From: CAZENU01 sp965117035 | GTDB taxonomy: Bacteria > Chloroflexota > Dehalococcoidia > Lucifugimonadales > CAZENU01 | Assembly: GCA_965117035.1 (NCBI GenBank) | Contig: OZ220748.1 | Span: 744,001 to 808,000, forward strand | Length of the DNA: 64,000 nt | Direction: 5' to 3' | Shown here: positions 10,679 to 18,209 of the stretch, in pieces | How positions within the stretch are numbered: the first letter of the stretch is position 1 | Layout: each line of letters begins with the position of its first letter | Made by a program: the position numbers and the translations under genes | The notes under the pieces: generated by a model | The model's input: the letters and a program-made list of their open reading frames with translations, nothing else | What the model was told of the DNA's origin: nothing | The model's database searches: none

Positions 10679-11017
10679 ATGCCCACGGGCAGCCCGAGTT
10701 TCCTTGAGCACCGTCTCCCCATCGACTTGCGCTCCTACTACGTCTACATCATGTCCAGCTACAGGGGCACGCTCTACATCGGCGTGACGAACGATGTCGT
10801 TCGGAGGGTCCAGGAACACAAGGACCATCGGTCCGACGGATTCACGGCGAAGTACAAGGTCACCAAGCTGGTCTACTGCGAGGAAACCACAGACATCCGG
10901 GCCGCGATCACACGAGAGAAACAGATCAAGGGTTGGCGGCGCAGCAAGAAGATCGACCTGATCGAGTCGATCAATCCGCACTGGGTCGACCTGCTGGAGA
11001 AGTCTGAGAGGGCGTAG
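10679..11017 (+). CDS. GIY-YIG nuclease superfamily protein (YhbQ/URI type)
   Basis: A single GIY-YIG domain of the small YhbQ/URI type: YYVYIMSS, then TLYIGVTND, RRVQEHK and, further on, ITREKQIKGWRR with the metal-binding Glu. These proteins act on DNA, but the role of the short single-domain group is poorly known. The ATG at 10679 gives 112 residues; the TTG at 10727, just before RSYYVYIM, is nearer to the usual family start. It is bracketed by two nearly identical ~97-bp repeats and then by two further related repeats, suggesting it travelled as a cassette. Confidence 0.88.
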   Translation: MPTGSPSFLEHRLPIDLRSYYVYIMSSYRGTLYIGVTNDVVRRVQEHKDHRSDGFTAKYKVTKLVYCEETTDIRAAITREKQIKGWRRSKKIDLIESINPHWVDLLEKSERA

Positions 11018-11052
11018 ACCTCGCCCCTTCGACCGAGGAGCGCAGCACTTTT

Positions 11053-11150
11053 GTCGTCCTGAGCGAAGCCGAAGGACCTGGGGCGGGGGCCATTCGACCC
11101 TGACAGTGCAGGCCACCCCACCCCAGACACCTCACTCCGTTCGGCGCGAC
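11053..11150 (+). repeat. ~100-bp REP-like repeat, unit 3 (type B)
   Basis: Direct copy of unit 2, with only a few differences (for example CCCCAGACAC for CCCCAGGCAC). It begins 36 bp after the GIY-YIG gene. Confidence 0.8.
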
Positions 11151-11203
11151 ATTGCCACAGTGCCGCAGCCCAAGGGCAGCCGATCTCGGCGCACAACCCC
11201 TCT

Positions 11204-11304
11204 GTCGTCCTGAGCTGAGTCGAAGGACCTGGGGCGGGGTCGGCTCGACGTGGCCGGCGTGTCGTCCCGCCCCTCCCCAGGCACCTCACTCCGTTCGGCG
11301 CGAC
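11204..11304 (+). repeat. ~100-bp REP-like repeat, unit 4 (type A)
   Basis: Same direction as units 1-3, with a centre that matches unit 1 rather than units 2 and 3. The order is therefore A-B-gene-B-A. Confidence 0.75.
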
Positions 11305-11369
11305 AATGGCGTGGCTTTCGGGTAGCATACCGCGTTGAGCGAACCCCCAACGCCCAGAAGGAGCCATAC

Positions 11370-12068
11370 ATGACCATAATCGAGCCCGAGATGGTGCAGG
11401 TGCCCGCGGGCGTCCTCGCTATGGGCGTGCCCGAGTTCCCCGGCGACGTCTTCGAGGACCTGCGCCCGTGGCACACCGGCAGGCAGGTGGAGATGGACGC
11501 CTTCAGCATCAGCAGGTACGCCATCACCAACCGCGAGTACCGCGAATACGTCGAGAAGACCGGCGCAGACGTCCCGATGCGCTTCGACGACCCTGCCTTC
11601 AACGCCGACAACCAGCCAGTCGTCGGCATCTCCTGGCTCGACGGCGCCGCCTACTGCGAGTGGCTGAACGCCGAGACCGGCAAGGCCTACCACCTGCCGA
11701 CCGACGCGCAGTACGAGTACGCGGCCCGCGGCGGCAACGAGGGAGCGAGGTTCCCCTGGGGCGACGACCTCGACCCGTCGCGCGCCAGCTACGGCGGCCA
11801 TCCCGCCCCCGAGCCGGTCGACGCCTACCCGCCGAACGGCTACGGCGTCCACGACATGGTCGGCGGCGTCTGGGAGTGGTGTGAGGACCTGTACCTCGAC
11901 GTGAGCGAGGGCGTGCAGCCGACCAACGGCCCCAACGCGGCCGACAACCCGGTGCTGCGAGGCAGCTCCTACGTCAACAACGACCCGGTGAGCCTCTACG
12001 TCGCGTACCGTCACGAAGACCCGCGCGACCTGCGCCACCCCATAGTCGGCTTCCGCGTCGCCATCTAG
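11370..12068 (+). CDS. SUMF1/FGE-type formylglycine-generating-like protein
   Basis: A 232-residue protein with the SUMF1 (FGE-sulfatase) domain: an N-terminal VQVPAGVLAMG, AFSISRYAITNREYREYV, PVVGISWLDGAAYCEWL, LPTDAQYEYAARGG and the C-terminal YGVHDMVGGVWEWCED and GFRVAI. True FGE oxidises a Cys of sulfatases to formylglycine with a pair of C-terminal cysteines; only one (in WEWCED) is clear here, and no sulfatase lies nearby. It may belong to the wider, non-FGE part of the family. The ATG at 11370 has AAGGAG upstream; the longer reading frame before it runs through repeat DNA. Confidence 0.85.
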   Translation: MTIIEPEMVQVPAGVLAMGVPEFPGDVFEDLRPWHTGRQVEMDAFSISRYAITNREYREYVEKTGADVPMRFDDPAFNADNQPVVGISWLDGAAYCEWLNAETGKAYHLPTDAQYEYAARGGNEGARFPWGDDLDPSRASYGGHPAPEPVDAYPPNGYGVHDMVGGVWEWCEDLYLDVSEGVQPTNGPNAADNPVLRGSSYVNNDPVSLYVAYRHEDPRDLRHPIVGFRVAI

Positions 12069-12103
12069 GCGACGGCGCGGCACGAAGCAGCCAGGAGGAC
12101 AGG

Positions 12104-12655
12104 ATGAGCAGCGAACCCGACCCCGGGAGCGTGACCGGCGAAACGCTGCTGGAGGCCCAGTTCGACCGCGGGATCATCCCGTACACGCGTTGGGTGGTGT
12201 CCGGTTTTCTCGTCATCACCGTCGTCGGCATAGCCCTGATCCCGTTCTGGCTGCTGTTCAGCGCGTGGTACGGCAACGAGTACATGCGCCGCCTCTCGGC
12301 CCGGCTGACGACGTGCGCTCTGGAGATCCGCAAGGGCGTCTTCTTCCGCAGCGAGGCGACGATCCCCTTGAACCGCGTCACCGACCTGCGCATGCACGAC
12401 GGCCCGCTGATGCGCCACTACAACCTGCGCGGCGTGAAGGTCGAGACGGCGGGACAGTCGGGCGCGACCGGAAGCGAGGGCAGCCTGGTGGGCGTCATCG
12501 ACGCCGACGAGTTCCGCGACGCGGTACTTCGCCAGCGCCAGAAGGTGCTCGACGAGGAACAGGGCTCGGACGCACCCGCACCCGCCGGCGCCGATGTCGC
12601 AGACATCCTGACCGAGATCCGCGACATCCTGAAGCGCATCGAGTCGAAGAGCTGA
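12104..12655 (+). CDS. Membrane protein with bacterial PH domain (bPH2/YdbS-like)
   Basis: A 183-residue protein. One or two hydrophobic helices (about 27-53) are followed by a bacterial PH (bPH2) domain with ALEIRKGVFFRSEATIPLNRVTDL, the typical strand pattern of this family. The C-terminus (about 145-183) is charged and helical, possibly a coiled coil. Its role is unknown; bPH2 proteins are membrane-associated scaffolds. It lies in the same direction as its neighbours with a 35-bp gap on one side and 28 bp on the other. Confidence 0.75.
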   Translation: MSSEPDPGSVTGETLLEAQFDRGIIPYTRWVVSGFLVITVVGIALIPFWLLFSAWYGNEYMRRLSARLTTCALEIRKGVFFRSEATIPLNRVTDLRMHDGPLMRHYNLRGVKVETAGQSGATGSEGSLVGVIDADEFRDAVLRQRQKVLDEEQGSDAPAPAGADVADILTEIRDILKRIESKS

Positions 12656-12683
12656 CATTCAGACGGCAGAGGACAGGCACGCC

Positions 12684-13763
12684 ATGGAAACACCGCGGGG
12701 AAGCTGGTCCGGCAAGACGGCCGGCGCCAGGACGGCCGCAGAGCAGGACCTGCGCTACGGACACGGGCTGCTCAGGCGCGAGAGCGCCGGCTGGCCCTCC
12801 TGGTTCGCCGTCACGACGCCCTCCGCCTACGCCGTCGCCGAGAAGCATCTTGCGCGCGAGCCCGAGGCGGTCGAGCGAGCGCGGCTGCTCGACTGGGCGC
12901 ACCTGCAGGGCATCGCCGACGCCCTGCCCGACTCGGCCGAGATGGTCGTCGGAATCGGCGGCGGCGTGGCCCTCGACGCATCCAAGTACGTCGCCCTGAC
13001 CCACAACCTGCCGCTCGTGCTCGTGCCCACCGTCGTCTCGACCGGCGCGATCATCCACAGCGGCTTCGCGAAGTGGGACGGCCACGCGACCATCGGCCCC
13101 AGCGCCGACTGGCCCTGGTTCAACTACGACCACGCCGTCATCGACTACGACGTCGTGCTCGAGGCGCCCCTTCGCATGAACACGGCTGGACTCGGCGACG
13201 TGCTCTGCGGCTACTCCGCCATCGCCGAGTGGCGCCGCAACACCAGGCTGGGCGTGGGCCCGCCCTTCGACCACGAGGTCGCCGCAGTCGCCATCGGTCA
13301 CTTCGACCAGATACGCACCGAGTTCCCGAAGACGCTGGACGCCGGCGGCGGCCTGACGCCCGAGAGCGTCCGGTTCATAGCCACGGCCGTCCAGGAGCGG
13401 GACGACAAATCGCTGCAGCATCCCGCCGCGCCGGCCGCGGACCACACGCTCTGGCTCGCCGCCGAGGAGATCAACCGGAAGGGCTACGTCCACGGCGAGC
13501 TATGCTCGTTGTGCGCGCTCGTCATCGCCTGGCACTGCGAGGAGGACCCGGACACGCTCGCGAACGCGCTCGACGCCTGCCTCGTACGCCGGCGCCCGAC
13601 AGCCATCGGCATCTCCCGCGACGAGCTCGCCCGCGCGCTCGAGTACGCCCCGCAGTACATGTCCGACGAAGCCAACCAGCGTGACGTGCGCTCCATCCTC
13701 CGCTTCGAGCCCATCGTCGGCCCCCGCTTCGACGACCTCTGGCAGTACCTGGAAGGGGAATAG
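12684..13763 (+). CDS. Glycerol-1-phosphate dehydrogenase-like (iron-containing ADH superfamily)
   Basis: A 359-residue protein of the dehydroquinate synthase-like fold. The NAD-binding stretch is VGIGGGVALDASKYVA (G92-K101), followed by PTVVSTGAIIHSGFA, then a segment with PLRMNTAGLGDVLCGYSA, whose Asp would bind the metal, and KGYVHGELCSL near the usual second metal His. This is the AraM/EgsA branch, which reduces dihydroxyacetone phosphate to sn-glycerol-1-phosphate; a sugar-alcohol or other substrate is possible. The stop codon is the first TAG of a TAGTGGATAG-type repeat. Confidence 0.8.
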   Translation: METPRGSWSGKTAGARTAAEQDLRYGHGLLRRESAGWPSWFAVTTPSAYAVAEKHLAREPEAVERARLLDWAHLQGIADALPDSAEMVVGIGGGVALDASKYVALTHNLPLVLVPTVVSTGAIIHSGFAKWDGHATIGPSADWPWFNYDHAVIDYDVVLEAPLRMNTAGLGDVLCGYSAIAEWRRNTRLGVGPPFDHEVAAVAIGHFDQIRTEFPKTLDAGGGLTPESVRFIATAVQERDDKSLQHPAAPAADHTLWLAAEEINRKGYVHGELCSLCALVIAWHCEEDPDTLANALDACLVRRRPTAIGISRDELARALEYAPQYMSDEANQRDVRSILRFEPIVGPRFDDLWQYLEGE

Positions 13764-13795
13764 TGGGATAGTGAATAGCGGGATAGTGGATAGCG
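13761..13795 (+). repeat. TAGTGGATAGTG short repeat at a gene 3' end
   Basis: A run of TAGTGGGATAGTGAATAG-like units that begins with the stop codon of the upstream gene. Related runs lie at 16870, 17688 and (reverse) 25213. Confidence 0.7.
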
Positions 13796-13844
13796 CGATG
13801 CAACCCGTTCATCACGAGTGCGCGCCACCCAACCCGTTCGTCCC

Positions 13845-14008
13845 GAGTAGCGACGCCGCTTCGACGGCGCGGATCGAGAAGCCAGCGCGACAGGGGCAAG
13901 ACGCGGCGCAGGTCTATCCTCCCTCCCCTGGCGGGAGGGAGCTAGAGGGAGGGGGAACGGCGCACCCACAATGAAGATCACCGACGTCAAAGCCTACCTG
14001 ACGGCGCC
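13845..14008 (+). repeat. 164-bp direct repeat, copy 1
   Basis: About 96% identical to 15573-15736. It covers a REP-like hairpin (CTCCCCTGGCGGGAGGGAG) and the first 12 codons of the mandelate racemase-like gene. It marks the left edge of the DUF4417 insertion. Confidence 0.9.
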
Positions 14009-14024
14009 AACAATCTCCACATAG
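13971..14024 (+). pseudogene. 5' fragment of the mandelate racemase-like gene
   Basis: ATG at 13971 begins MKITDVKAYLTAP, the same as the intact gene at 15699, then runs into unrelated sequence and stops after 17 codons. It is the remnant left on the far side of the inserted DUF4417 segment, with only silent or near-silent changes from the intact copy. Confidence 0.85.
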
Positions 14025-14057
14025 CTTCCTCCACGGGACAGGGTTCTGGTCCGTGTC

Positions 14058-15137
14058 TCATAGCATGCGTGGTTGAACCGAGAGAGGCAAGTAGCGATCG
14101 GTTTGACGCGCCGCGGCTTCACGGTAGAAGTGCGCCAAGTTGGAGAACAGTTTGGTGCGAGGTTCTCCGGATGGCCGCCTTACGAGTCGCTCATCGTTGG
14201 CAAAGTAATCCAACCCACCTAGCGCGAGGTAAAACGCGCTTGAGTTCGTAAGCACCAGCTCGAGAGACTCGCTTAGGCGCGAAAGTTCGATGACGCGATC
14301 AGGCCGGCTGACTCCGTTGATCACGATACGCCTCAGCGATGTCGCCCGTGCAATGAGACTGGGGAGCGCGTGGCCCACCTCATCCCAACTCGAGAGATCA
14401 CCAGCACTCTGTAGATCGATGAAGATCGATTCCAGACCGTACCTCCCCACCCAATCACCGACGAAGGCTGCATCCGCAGCGTCGACAAAGCCGACAGCAG
14501 GAATCGCCTGAATGCCAGCTTCACTTAGGGATTTGTAGAGCATGATGTTGCGGGAGCGATTCCAAAGCCGCTCGAGCGCAGGCCGCCCAACGTAAACCGA
14601 AAACGCCGGTCCGAGGACTATATCAACGCCCGACTCACGAAGCGCGTTTATGAAGGCAATCGGCTCCCTCCACACCGCGTCCAGTTGAGGATCCTTTGAG
14701 GTACCTACGAGAACCACGACGGAAGCGCCTCGTTCGCGCAACATGCGGACCCTCTCAATGCCGGCCATATAGGACGAGCCACCTGGAGAGACAAACCTGC
14801 TCAAGGCAAGGGCCATCGTGTGTGGCACTCTGTCCAGCAGTGGCGTATGGGGCTCGATCTGAGGGACATAAGGAGGCAATGCTTGCGCGGATGCCTGCGG
14901 CAAGCGGTCAGGTAGCCGGAAGTCATTGAGTTCGTCAAGGATTGCCGGCAAATGGGGGGAGAGATGTGTCAGGGCCGCTCGGTCGGGCGCTTGCAACTCC
15001 ACCTGGAGGCATGCGCGGTCGGCATCGTCACGGTCTGGGCAGTCGTGGACCGGGCACAATGCGCAGGCCGGTCCAAAAAGGGAGGACTGACTAGCCGTAG
15101 CCTTCAAGCTCAACCACCGCCTGCCCGGCAGCGACAT
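14058..15137 (-). CDS. DUF4417-like protein with N-terminal Cys cluster
   Basis: A protein of up to 359 residues. The N-terminus has four cysteines (C25, C28, C33, C43; pattern CxxCx4Cx9C), which could hold zinc or an iron-sulfur cluster. The main domain resembles DUF4417: VDIVLGPAFSVYVGRPALE, then AGIQAIPAVGFVDAADA and IFIDLQSAGDL, a TIM-barrel-like alternation. DUF4417 proteins are often found on plasmids, phages and other mobile DNA; their role is not known to me. The ATG at 15137 overlaps the upstream gene by 47 bp, and TTG starts ten residues in are possible. It lies in a segment bounded by 164-bp direct repeats, with lower GC than its neighbours. Confidence 0.7.
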   Translation of the reverse strand: MSLPGRRWLSLKATASQSSLFGPACALCPVHDCPDRDDADRACLQVELQAPDRAALTHLSPHLPAILDELNDFRLPDRLPQASAQALPPYVPQIEPHTPLLDRVPHTMALALSRFVSPGGSSYMAGIERVRMLRERGASVVVLVGTSKDPQLDAVWREPIAFINALRESGVDIVLGPAFSVYVGRPALERLWNRSRNIMLYKSLSEAGIQAIPAVGFVDAADAAFVGDWVGRYGLESIFIDLQSAGDLSSWDEVGHALPSLIARATSLRRIVINGVSRPDRVIELSRLSESLELVLTNSSAFYLALGGLDYFANDERLVRRPSGEPRTKLFSNLAHFYREAAARQTDRYLPLSVQPRML

Positions 15138-15414
15138 TCGCTACCCTACCCGCGTATCGCCCCCCAGCTTTGTGGCATCGAATGATGCTCACTACCGCAA
15201 CCTCGTCGTCCACCCAGGCCACGACCTGCCCTCGGCACAACAGCCGCACTCGCTCGCCGCGCACCTGGGTCGACACACGATCGCGATGTCGGACAGATGC
15301 TCCCTTGACGAGCTCAACCTCGAATTCCACTGGGGGACAAGCGTCGGGCGGAGGCTGCTGCCCTGACAGCCGAGGTGCGGCGGGCGTAGGCTGGCGATTC
15401 GGCGTCTTTACCAT
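15091..15414 (-). CDS. Hypothetical protein within the DUF4417 insertion
   Basis: A 107-residue protein starting at ATG 15414 behind GGAGGGG. The first 35 residues are rich in Pro and Gln and probably unfolded. The rest alternates short basic and hydrophobic stretches (VEFEVELVKGASV, RVRLLCRGQVVAWVDDEVAVV, YAGRVANVAAGQAVVELEG) and would fit a small beta barrel. I do not recognise the family. It overlaps the start of the DUF4417 gene and probably forms an operon with it. An upstream longer frame runs through repeat DNA and is not credible. Confidence 0.6.
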   Translation of the reverse strand: MVKTPNRQPTPAAPRLSGQQPPPDACPPVEFEVELVKGASVRHRDRVSTQVRGERVRLLCRGQVVAWVDDEVAVVSIIRCHKAGGRYAGRVANVAAGQAVVELEGYG

Positions 15415-15439
15415 ATGAACCCCTCCGTATTTCGGACGA

Positions 15440-15445
15440 ATTATA
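15440..15445 (-). promoter_or_regulatory. -10 box of the DUF4417 operon
   Basis: TATAAT on the minus strand, 26 bp before the ATG at 15414, in otherwise high-GC DNA. The -35 is weak. Confidence 0.5.
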
Positions 15446-15572
15446 GCACGCGAACAAAGCGCCAAGTATCCCAGAGGCAGTCTACAGACTGTTTCCTGGC
15501 CGGCGGCCTGCTTGAAGTCCCGCATGACGCAGACAGGCTTCGCGGCTTGACCGCCCCTAACGTCACTAAGTA

Positions 15573-15736
15573 GAGTAGCGACGCCGCTTCGACGGCACGG
15601 ATCGAGAAGCCAGCGCGACAGGGGCAAGACGCGGCGCAGGTCTATCCTCCCTCCCCTGGCGGGAGGGAGTTAGAGGGAGGGGGAACAGCGCACCCAACAT
15701 GAAGATCACCGACGTCAAGGCCTATCTGACCGCGCC
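15573..15736 (+). repeat. 164-bp direct repeat, copy 2
   Basis: Right-hand copy of the repeat at 13845-14008, with about seven differences. It contains the start of the intact mandelate racemase-like gene. Confidence 0.9.
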
Positions 15737-16886
15737 GCACGGCGCGCCGTTCCTGTTCGTCGAGGTGCACACCGACGAGGGCGTCACCGGCGTCGGCGAG
15801 GCCTCGCTCTACCAGGCCAACAGCCTGCTCTTCCGCGGCGTCGACGCCATCCGCCCGCTCGTCGTCGGGCTCGACCCGGCGAACATCGAGGAGATATGGC
15901 AGCGCATCTTCCGCCGCTTCCTGCGGATCGGCCCGCGCGGCGTGATCACCTGCCTGCTCAGCGCCATCGACATCGCGCTGTGGGACATCAAGGGCAAGGC
16001 GCTCGACGTGCCCGTGTACCAGCTACTCGGCGGGCCCGTCCGCGAGTGTGTGCCGCTCTACACCCACGTCCAGGACGCCACCTCCGCCATATCCCTGGAC
16101 GAGGTGCGGGAGGAGGCCCGCCGCGCGAAGGCCGACGGCTACGACGCCCTGAAGACCGACCCCTTCGCCTGGGCGCGCAACCGCGTGGGCCCGTTCCGGG
16201 GCGCGTCGTTCGTCGAGTGGCTGACGCCCGGCATGATCTCCAGCGCCGTCGAGTGGATCGAGGCCATCCGGGACGCCGTCGGGCCCGACTACGAGTTGAT
16301 GGTCGACGCCCACGCGCGGTTCGACGTCGGCACCGCGATCAGGGCCGCGCGCGCGTTGGAGCCCTACGGCCTGTTCTGGTTCGAGGAGCCCGTCCCGCCG
16401 GAGAGCTACGCCGCACTCGCGCAGTTCCGCCGGGAGGCCAACGTCCCCGTCTCGGTCGGCGAGACTCTATTCACCCGGTACGACTTCGCGCCCATCTTCG
16501 AGGAGCGGCTCGCCGACTACGTCATGCCCGACGTCGCTTGGACCGGCGGCATCAGCGAGCTGCGACGCATCGCCGCGATGGCCGAGACATACTTCGTCCC
16601 CTTCTCGCCACACGACGCCATCGGTCCGGTCGCGCTGATGGCGGCCTTCCACGTCTGCATGGCGACGCCCAACCTCTACCGCCAGGAGTGCATCCACACC
16701 CGCTTCGACGACTTCAGCGAGTACGTCACGCCGATGTTCGAGCACCGCGACGGCGCGCTCTGGCCGTCCGACCGGCCCGGACTCGGCATCGAGCTCGTGC
16801 ACGACGTGATCGAGGAGCACGCGCTCGACCCGGACGACCCCAGGGCAAGCCCGTACATGGACGATCCTGTAGTGGATAGTGGCTAG
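15699..16886 (+). CDS. Mandelate racemase/muconate lactonizing enzyme family (sugar-acid dehydratase-like)
   Basis: A 395-residue enolase-superfamily enzyme: a capping domain (1-115) and a barrel. Metal ligands are D203 (VDAHARF), E229 or E230 (FEEP) and E255 (VGET). A His-Asp pair, H305 (FSPHDAIGP) with D278, would act as the base, as in the galactonate/gluconate dehydratase group. It removes a proton next to a carboxylate, usually leading to loss of water from a sugar acid. The exact substrate is unknown. The last residues (PVVDSG) are encoded by a TAGTGGATAG repeat, so the gene end has been made by the repeat. The first 12 codons are duplicated 1.73 kb upstream. Confidence 0.9.
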   Translation: MKITDVKAYLTAPHGAPFLFVEVHTDEGVTGVGEASLYQANSLLFRGVDAIRPLVVGLDPANIEEIWQRIFRRFLRIGPRGVITCLLSAIDIALWDIKGKALDVPVYQLLGGPVRECVPLYTHVQDATSAISLDEVREEARRAKADGYDALKTDPFAWARNRVGPFRGASFVEWLTPGMISSAVEWIEAIRDAVGPDYELMVDAHARFDVGTAIRAARALEPYGLFWFEEPVPPESYAALAQFRREANVPVSVGETLFTRYDFAPIFEERLADYVMPDVAWTGGISELRRIAAMAETYFVPFSPHDAIGPVALMAAFHVCMATPNLYRQECIHTRFDDFSEYVTPMFEHRDGALWPSDRPGLGIELVHDVIEEHALDPDDPRASPYMDDPVVDSG

Positions 16887-16907
16887 TGAATAGTGGATAG
16901 TTGGGAG
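16870..16907 (+). repeat. TAGTGGATAGTG short repeat overlapping a gene end
   Basis: TAGTGGATAGTGGCTAGTGA-like run. The first part is read as the last codons and stop of the preceding gene. Confidence 0.7.
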
Positions 16908-16914
16908 TAGGCGC

Positions 16915-17703
16915 GTGGCGCGGGTACGTTTGGTGCACTGGAGGCCGGAAGAGGCGCGGGCGCGGGTCGAGCAGCTATCGGCGGCGGGCTACGACGTCGT
17001 CTTCGAGCCGATGGAGCCGAACACGCTGCGCGGGCTGGCGCAGGACCCGCCCGACGCGTTCGTCATCGACCTGACGCGGCTGCCGTCCCACGGCCGCGAC
17101 GTCGGGCTCTACGTCCGCGAGCGCAAGGCGACCCGCCGCGTGCCCATCGTCTTCGTCGGCGGCGCGCCGGACAAGGTCGCACGGGCGAAGGAGCGGCTGC
17201 CGGACGCCGCGTACGCCGACTGGGACGACGCCGCCTCCGCCATCGAGCACGCCATAGCCAACCCGCCGGACGACCCGGTCGTCCCCGAGTCGACGCTGGC
17301 CGGCTACTCGGGCACTCCCCTGCCGAAGAAGCTCGGCATCAAGCCCGGCGCGGCCGTCGCGCTGGTCGACGCCCCGCCCGACTTCGATCAGACCCTCGGC
17401 ACGCTCCCTGAGGCCGTCGAGCTTCGCCGCGGCGTCGACGGCAGCCCGGACGTCATCATCCTGTTCACCAAGGCGCGCGCCGACCTCGAGGCCGCCGTCC
17501 CCACGATGCGCGACTCCATGCCCGACGGCGGGCGCCTCTGGCTCGCGTGGCCCAAGAAGGCGTCCGGCGTCGTCACCGACGTCAGCGAGCCCGTCGTGCG
17601 CGAGGTCGGCCTCTCCGCGGGCCTCGTCGACTACAAGATCTGCGCCATCGACTCGACCTGGTCCGGCCTGCTGTTCGCCCGCCGGAAAGTGGGTAGTGGA
17701 TAG
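16915..17703 (+). CDS. Receiver-like domain fused to DUF3052
   Basis: A 262-residue protein in two parts. Residues 1-120 resemble a response-regulator receiver: the phospho-acceptor position is D52 (FVIDLTRLPSHG), but the N-terminal acidic pair is missing (RLVHWRPEE), so it may not be phosphorylated. Residues 125-258 are a DUF3052 domain: YSGTPLPKKLGIKPG, then DVIILFTKARADLE, and GGRLWLAWPKKASGV. DUF3052 proteins usually stand alone and their role is unknown. The fusion suggests the domain is under regulatory control. The GTG at 16915 has weak support. The C-terminal KVGSG comes from the TAGTGGATAG repeat. Confidence 0.82.
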   Translation: MARVRLVHWRPEEARARVEQLSAAGYDVVFEPMEPNTLRGLAQDPPDAFVIDLTRLPSHGRDVGLYVRERKATRRVPIVFVGGAPDKVARAKERLPDAAYADWDDAASAIEHAIANPPDDPVVPESTLAGYSGTPLPKKLGIKPGAAVALVDAPPDFDQTLGTLPEAVELRRGVDGSPDVIILFTKARADLEAAVPTMRDSMPDGGRLWLAWPKKASGVVTDVSEPVVREVGLSAGLVDYKICAIDSTWSGLLFARRKVGSG

Positions 17704-17721
17704 TGAATGGTGGATAGTTGG
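17688..17721 (+). repeat. TAGTGGATAGTG short repeat overlapping a gene end
   Basis: Third copy of the same short repeat. It supplies the last three codons and the stop of the DUF3052 gene. Confidence 0.7.
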
Positions 17722-17741
17722 GGAATCGACCCCAGCCACAA

Positions 17742-17873
17742 CCGTCATTCCGGCGAAGGCCGGAATCCAAGCCGACCAGACACAACCGTCTTTCCGGCGA
17801 AGGCCGGAATCCAAGGCGACCACACACAACCGTCTTTCCGGCGAAGGCCGGAACCCAGGGCGGGGATGGGTCC
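17742..17873 (+). repeat. Three tandem 44-bp units with REP-like hairpin
   Basis: Units begin at 17742, 17786 and 17830. Each holds TTCCGGCGAAGGCCGGAA, a palindrome of the widespread GTCATTCC...GGAATCC type, and a short linker. There are no unique spacers, so this is not CRISPR. Confidence 0.85.
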
Positions 17874-17971
17874 CCGTCTCCACGGGAACGACGGTGGCGG
17901 CACGCCCGCGGCAACGTGTTTGACCACCCGAACGCGCGTACCATGACCCCGAACCTGACCTGACACCGCCG

Positions 17972-18000
17972 TTGACTAACGGGCGCCGGTTGCTACCTTG
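17972..18000 (+). promoter_or_regulatory. Putative promoter, copy 1
   Basis: TTGACT at 17972-17977 and TACCTT at 17994-17999 (16-bp gap). The whole segment is repeated 110 bp downstream in front of glyQS. Confidence 0.4.
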
Positions 18001-18081
18001 GAGCCGTCACGCCAGCAGTCATCTCGTCCCTGCAATACCGCGCACCCACCATTCAGGTCGGAAATTCGGCCCACCGCCCTT

Positions 18082-18111
18082 TTGACTAACGGGCGCGCGG
18101 GTTGCTACCTT
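18082..18111 (+). promoter_or_regulatory. Putative glyQS promoter, copy 2
   Basis: TTGACT at 18082-18087 and TACCTT at 18106-18111 (18-bp gap), about 100 bp before the GTG start of glyQS. It duplicates copy 1, and the following ~30 bp (GGAGCCGTC...CCAGCAGTCA) is also duplicated. Confidence 0.45.
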
Positions 18112-18132
18112 GGAGCCGTCGCCAGCAGTCAC

Positions 18133-18162
18133 CTCGCAGGGGCGGGTTTCCAACCCGCCTCG
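18133..18162. mobile_element. 22-bp palindromic insertion flanked by CTCG
   Basis: Copy 1 of the duplicated leader reads CTCGTCCC; copy 2 has a 22-bp palindrome (GGCGGGTT-TCC-AACCCGCC core at 18141-18159) between two CTCG motifs (18133-18136, 18159-18162). This looks like an insertion of a REP-type palindrome with a 4-bp target duplication. Confidence 0.6.
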
Positions 18163-18209
18163 TCCCGGCAACACCGCCGCCGCCATACGCGGCGCCAAGA
18201 GAGGCTCCA

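Noticed and set aside
17742..17873. Possible CRISPR array
   Set aside because: The three 44-bp units are identical or nearly so over their full length, with no unique spacers and no cas genes nearby. They are tandem REP-like units.
17960..18209. T-box riboswitch before glyQS
   Set aside because: No T-box core (TGG-ACC type) or specifier loop was found. The region is a duplicated promoter with a REP palindrome.
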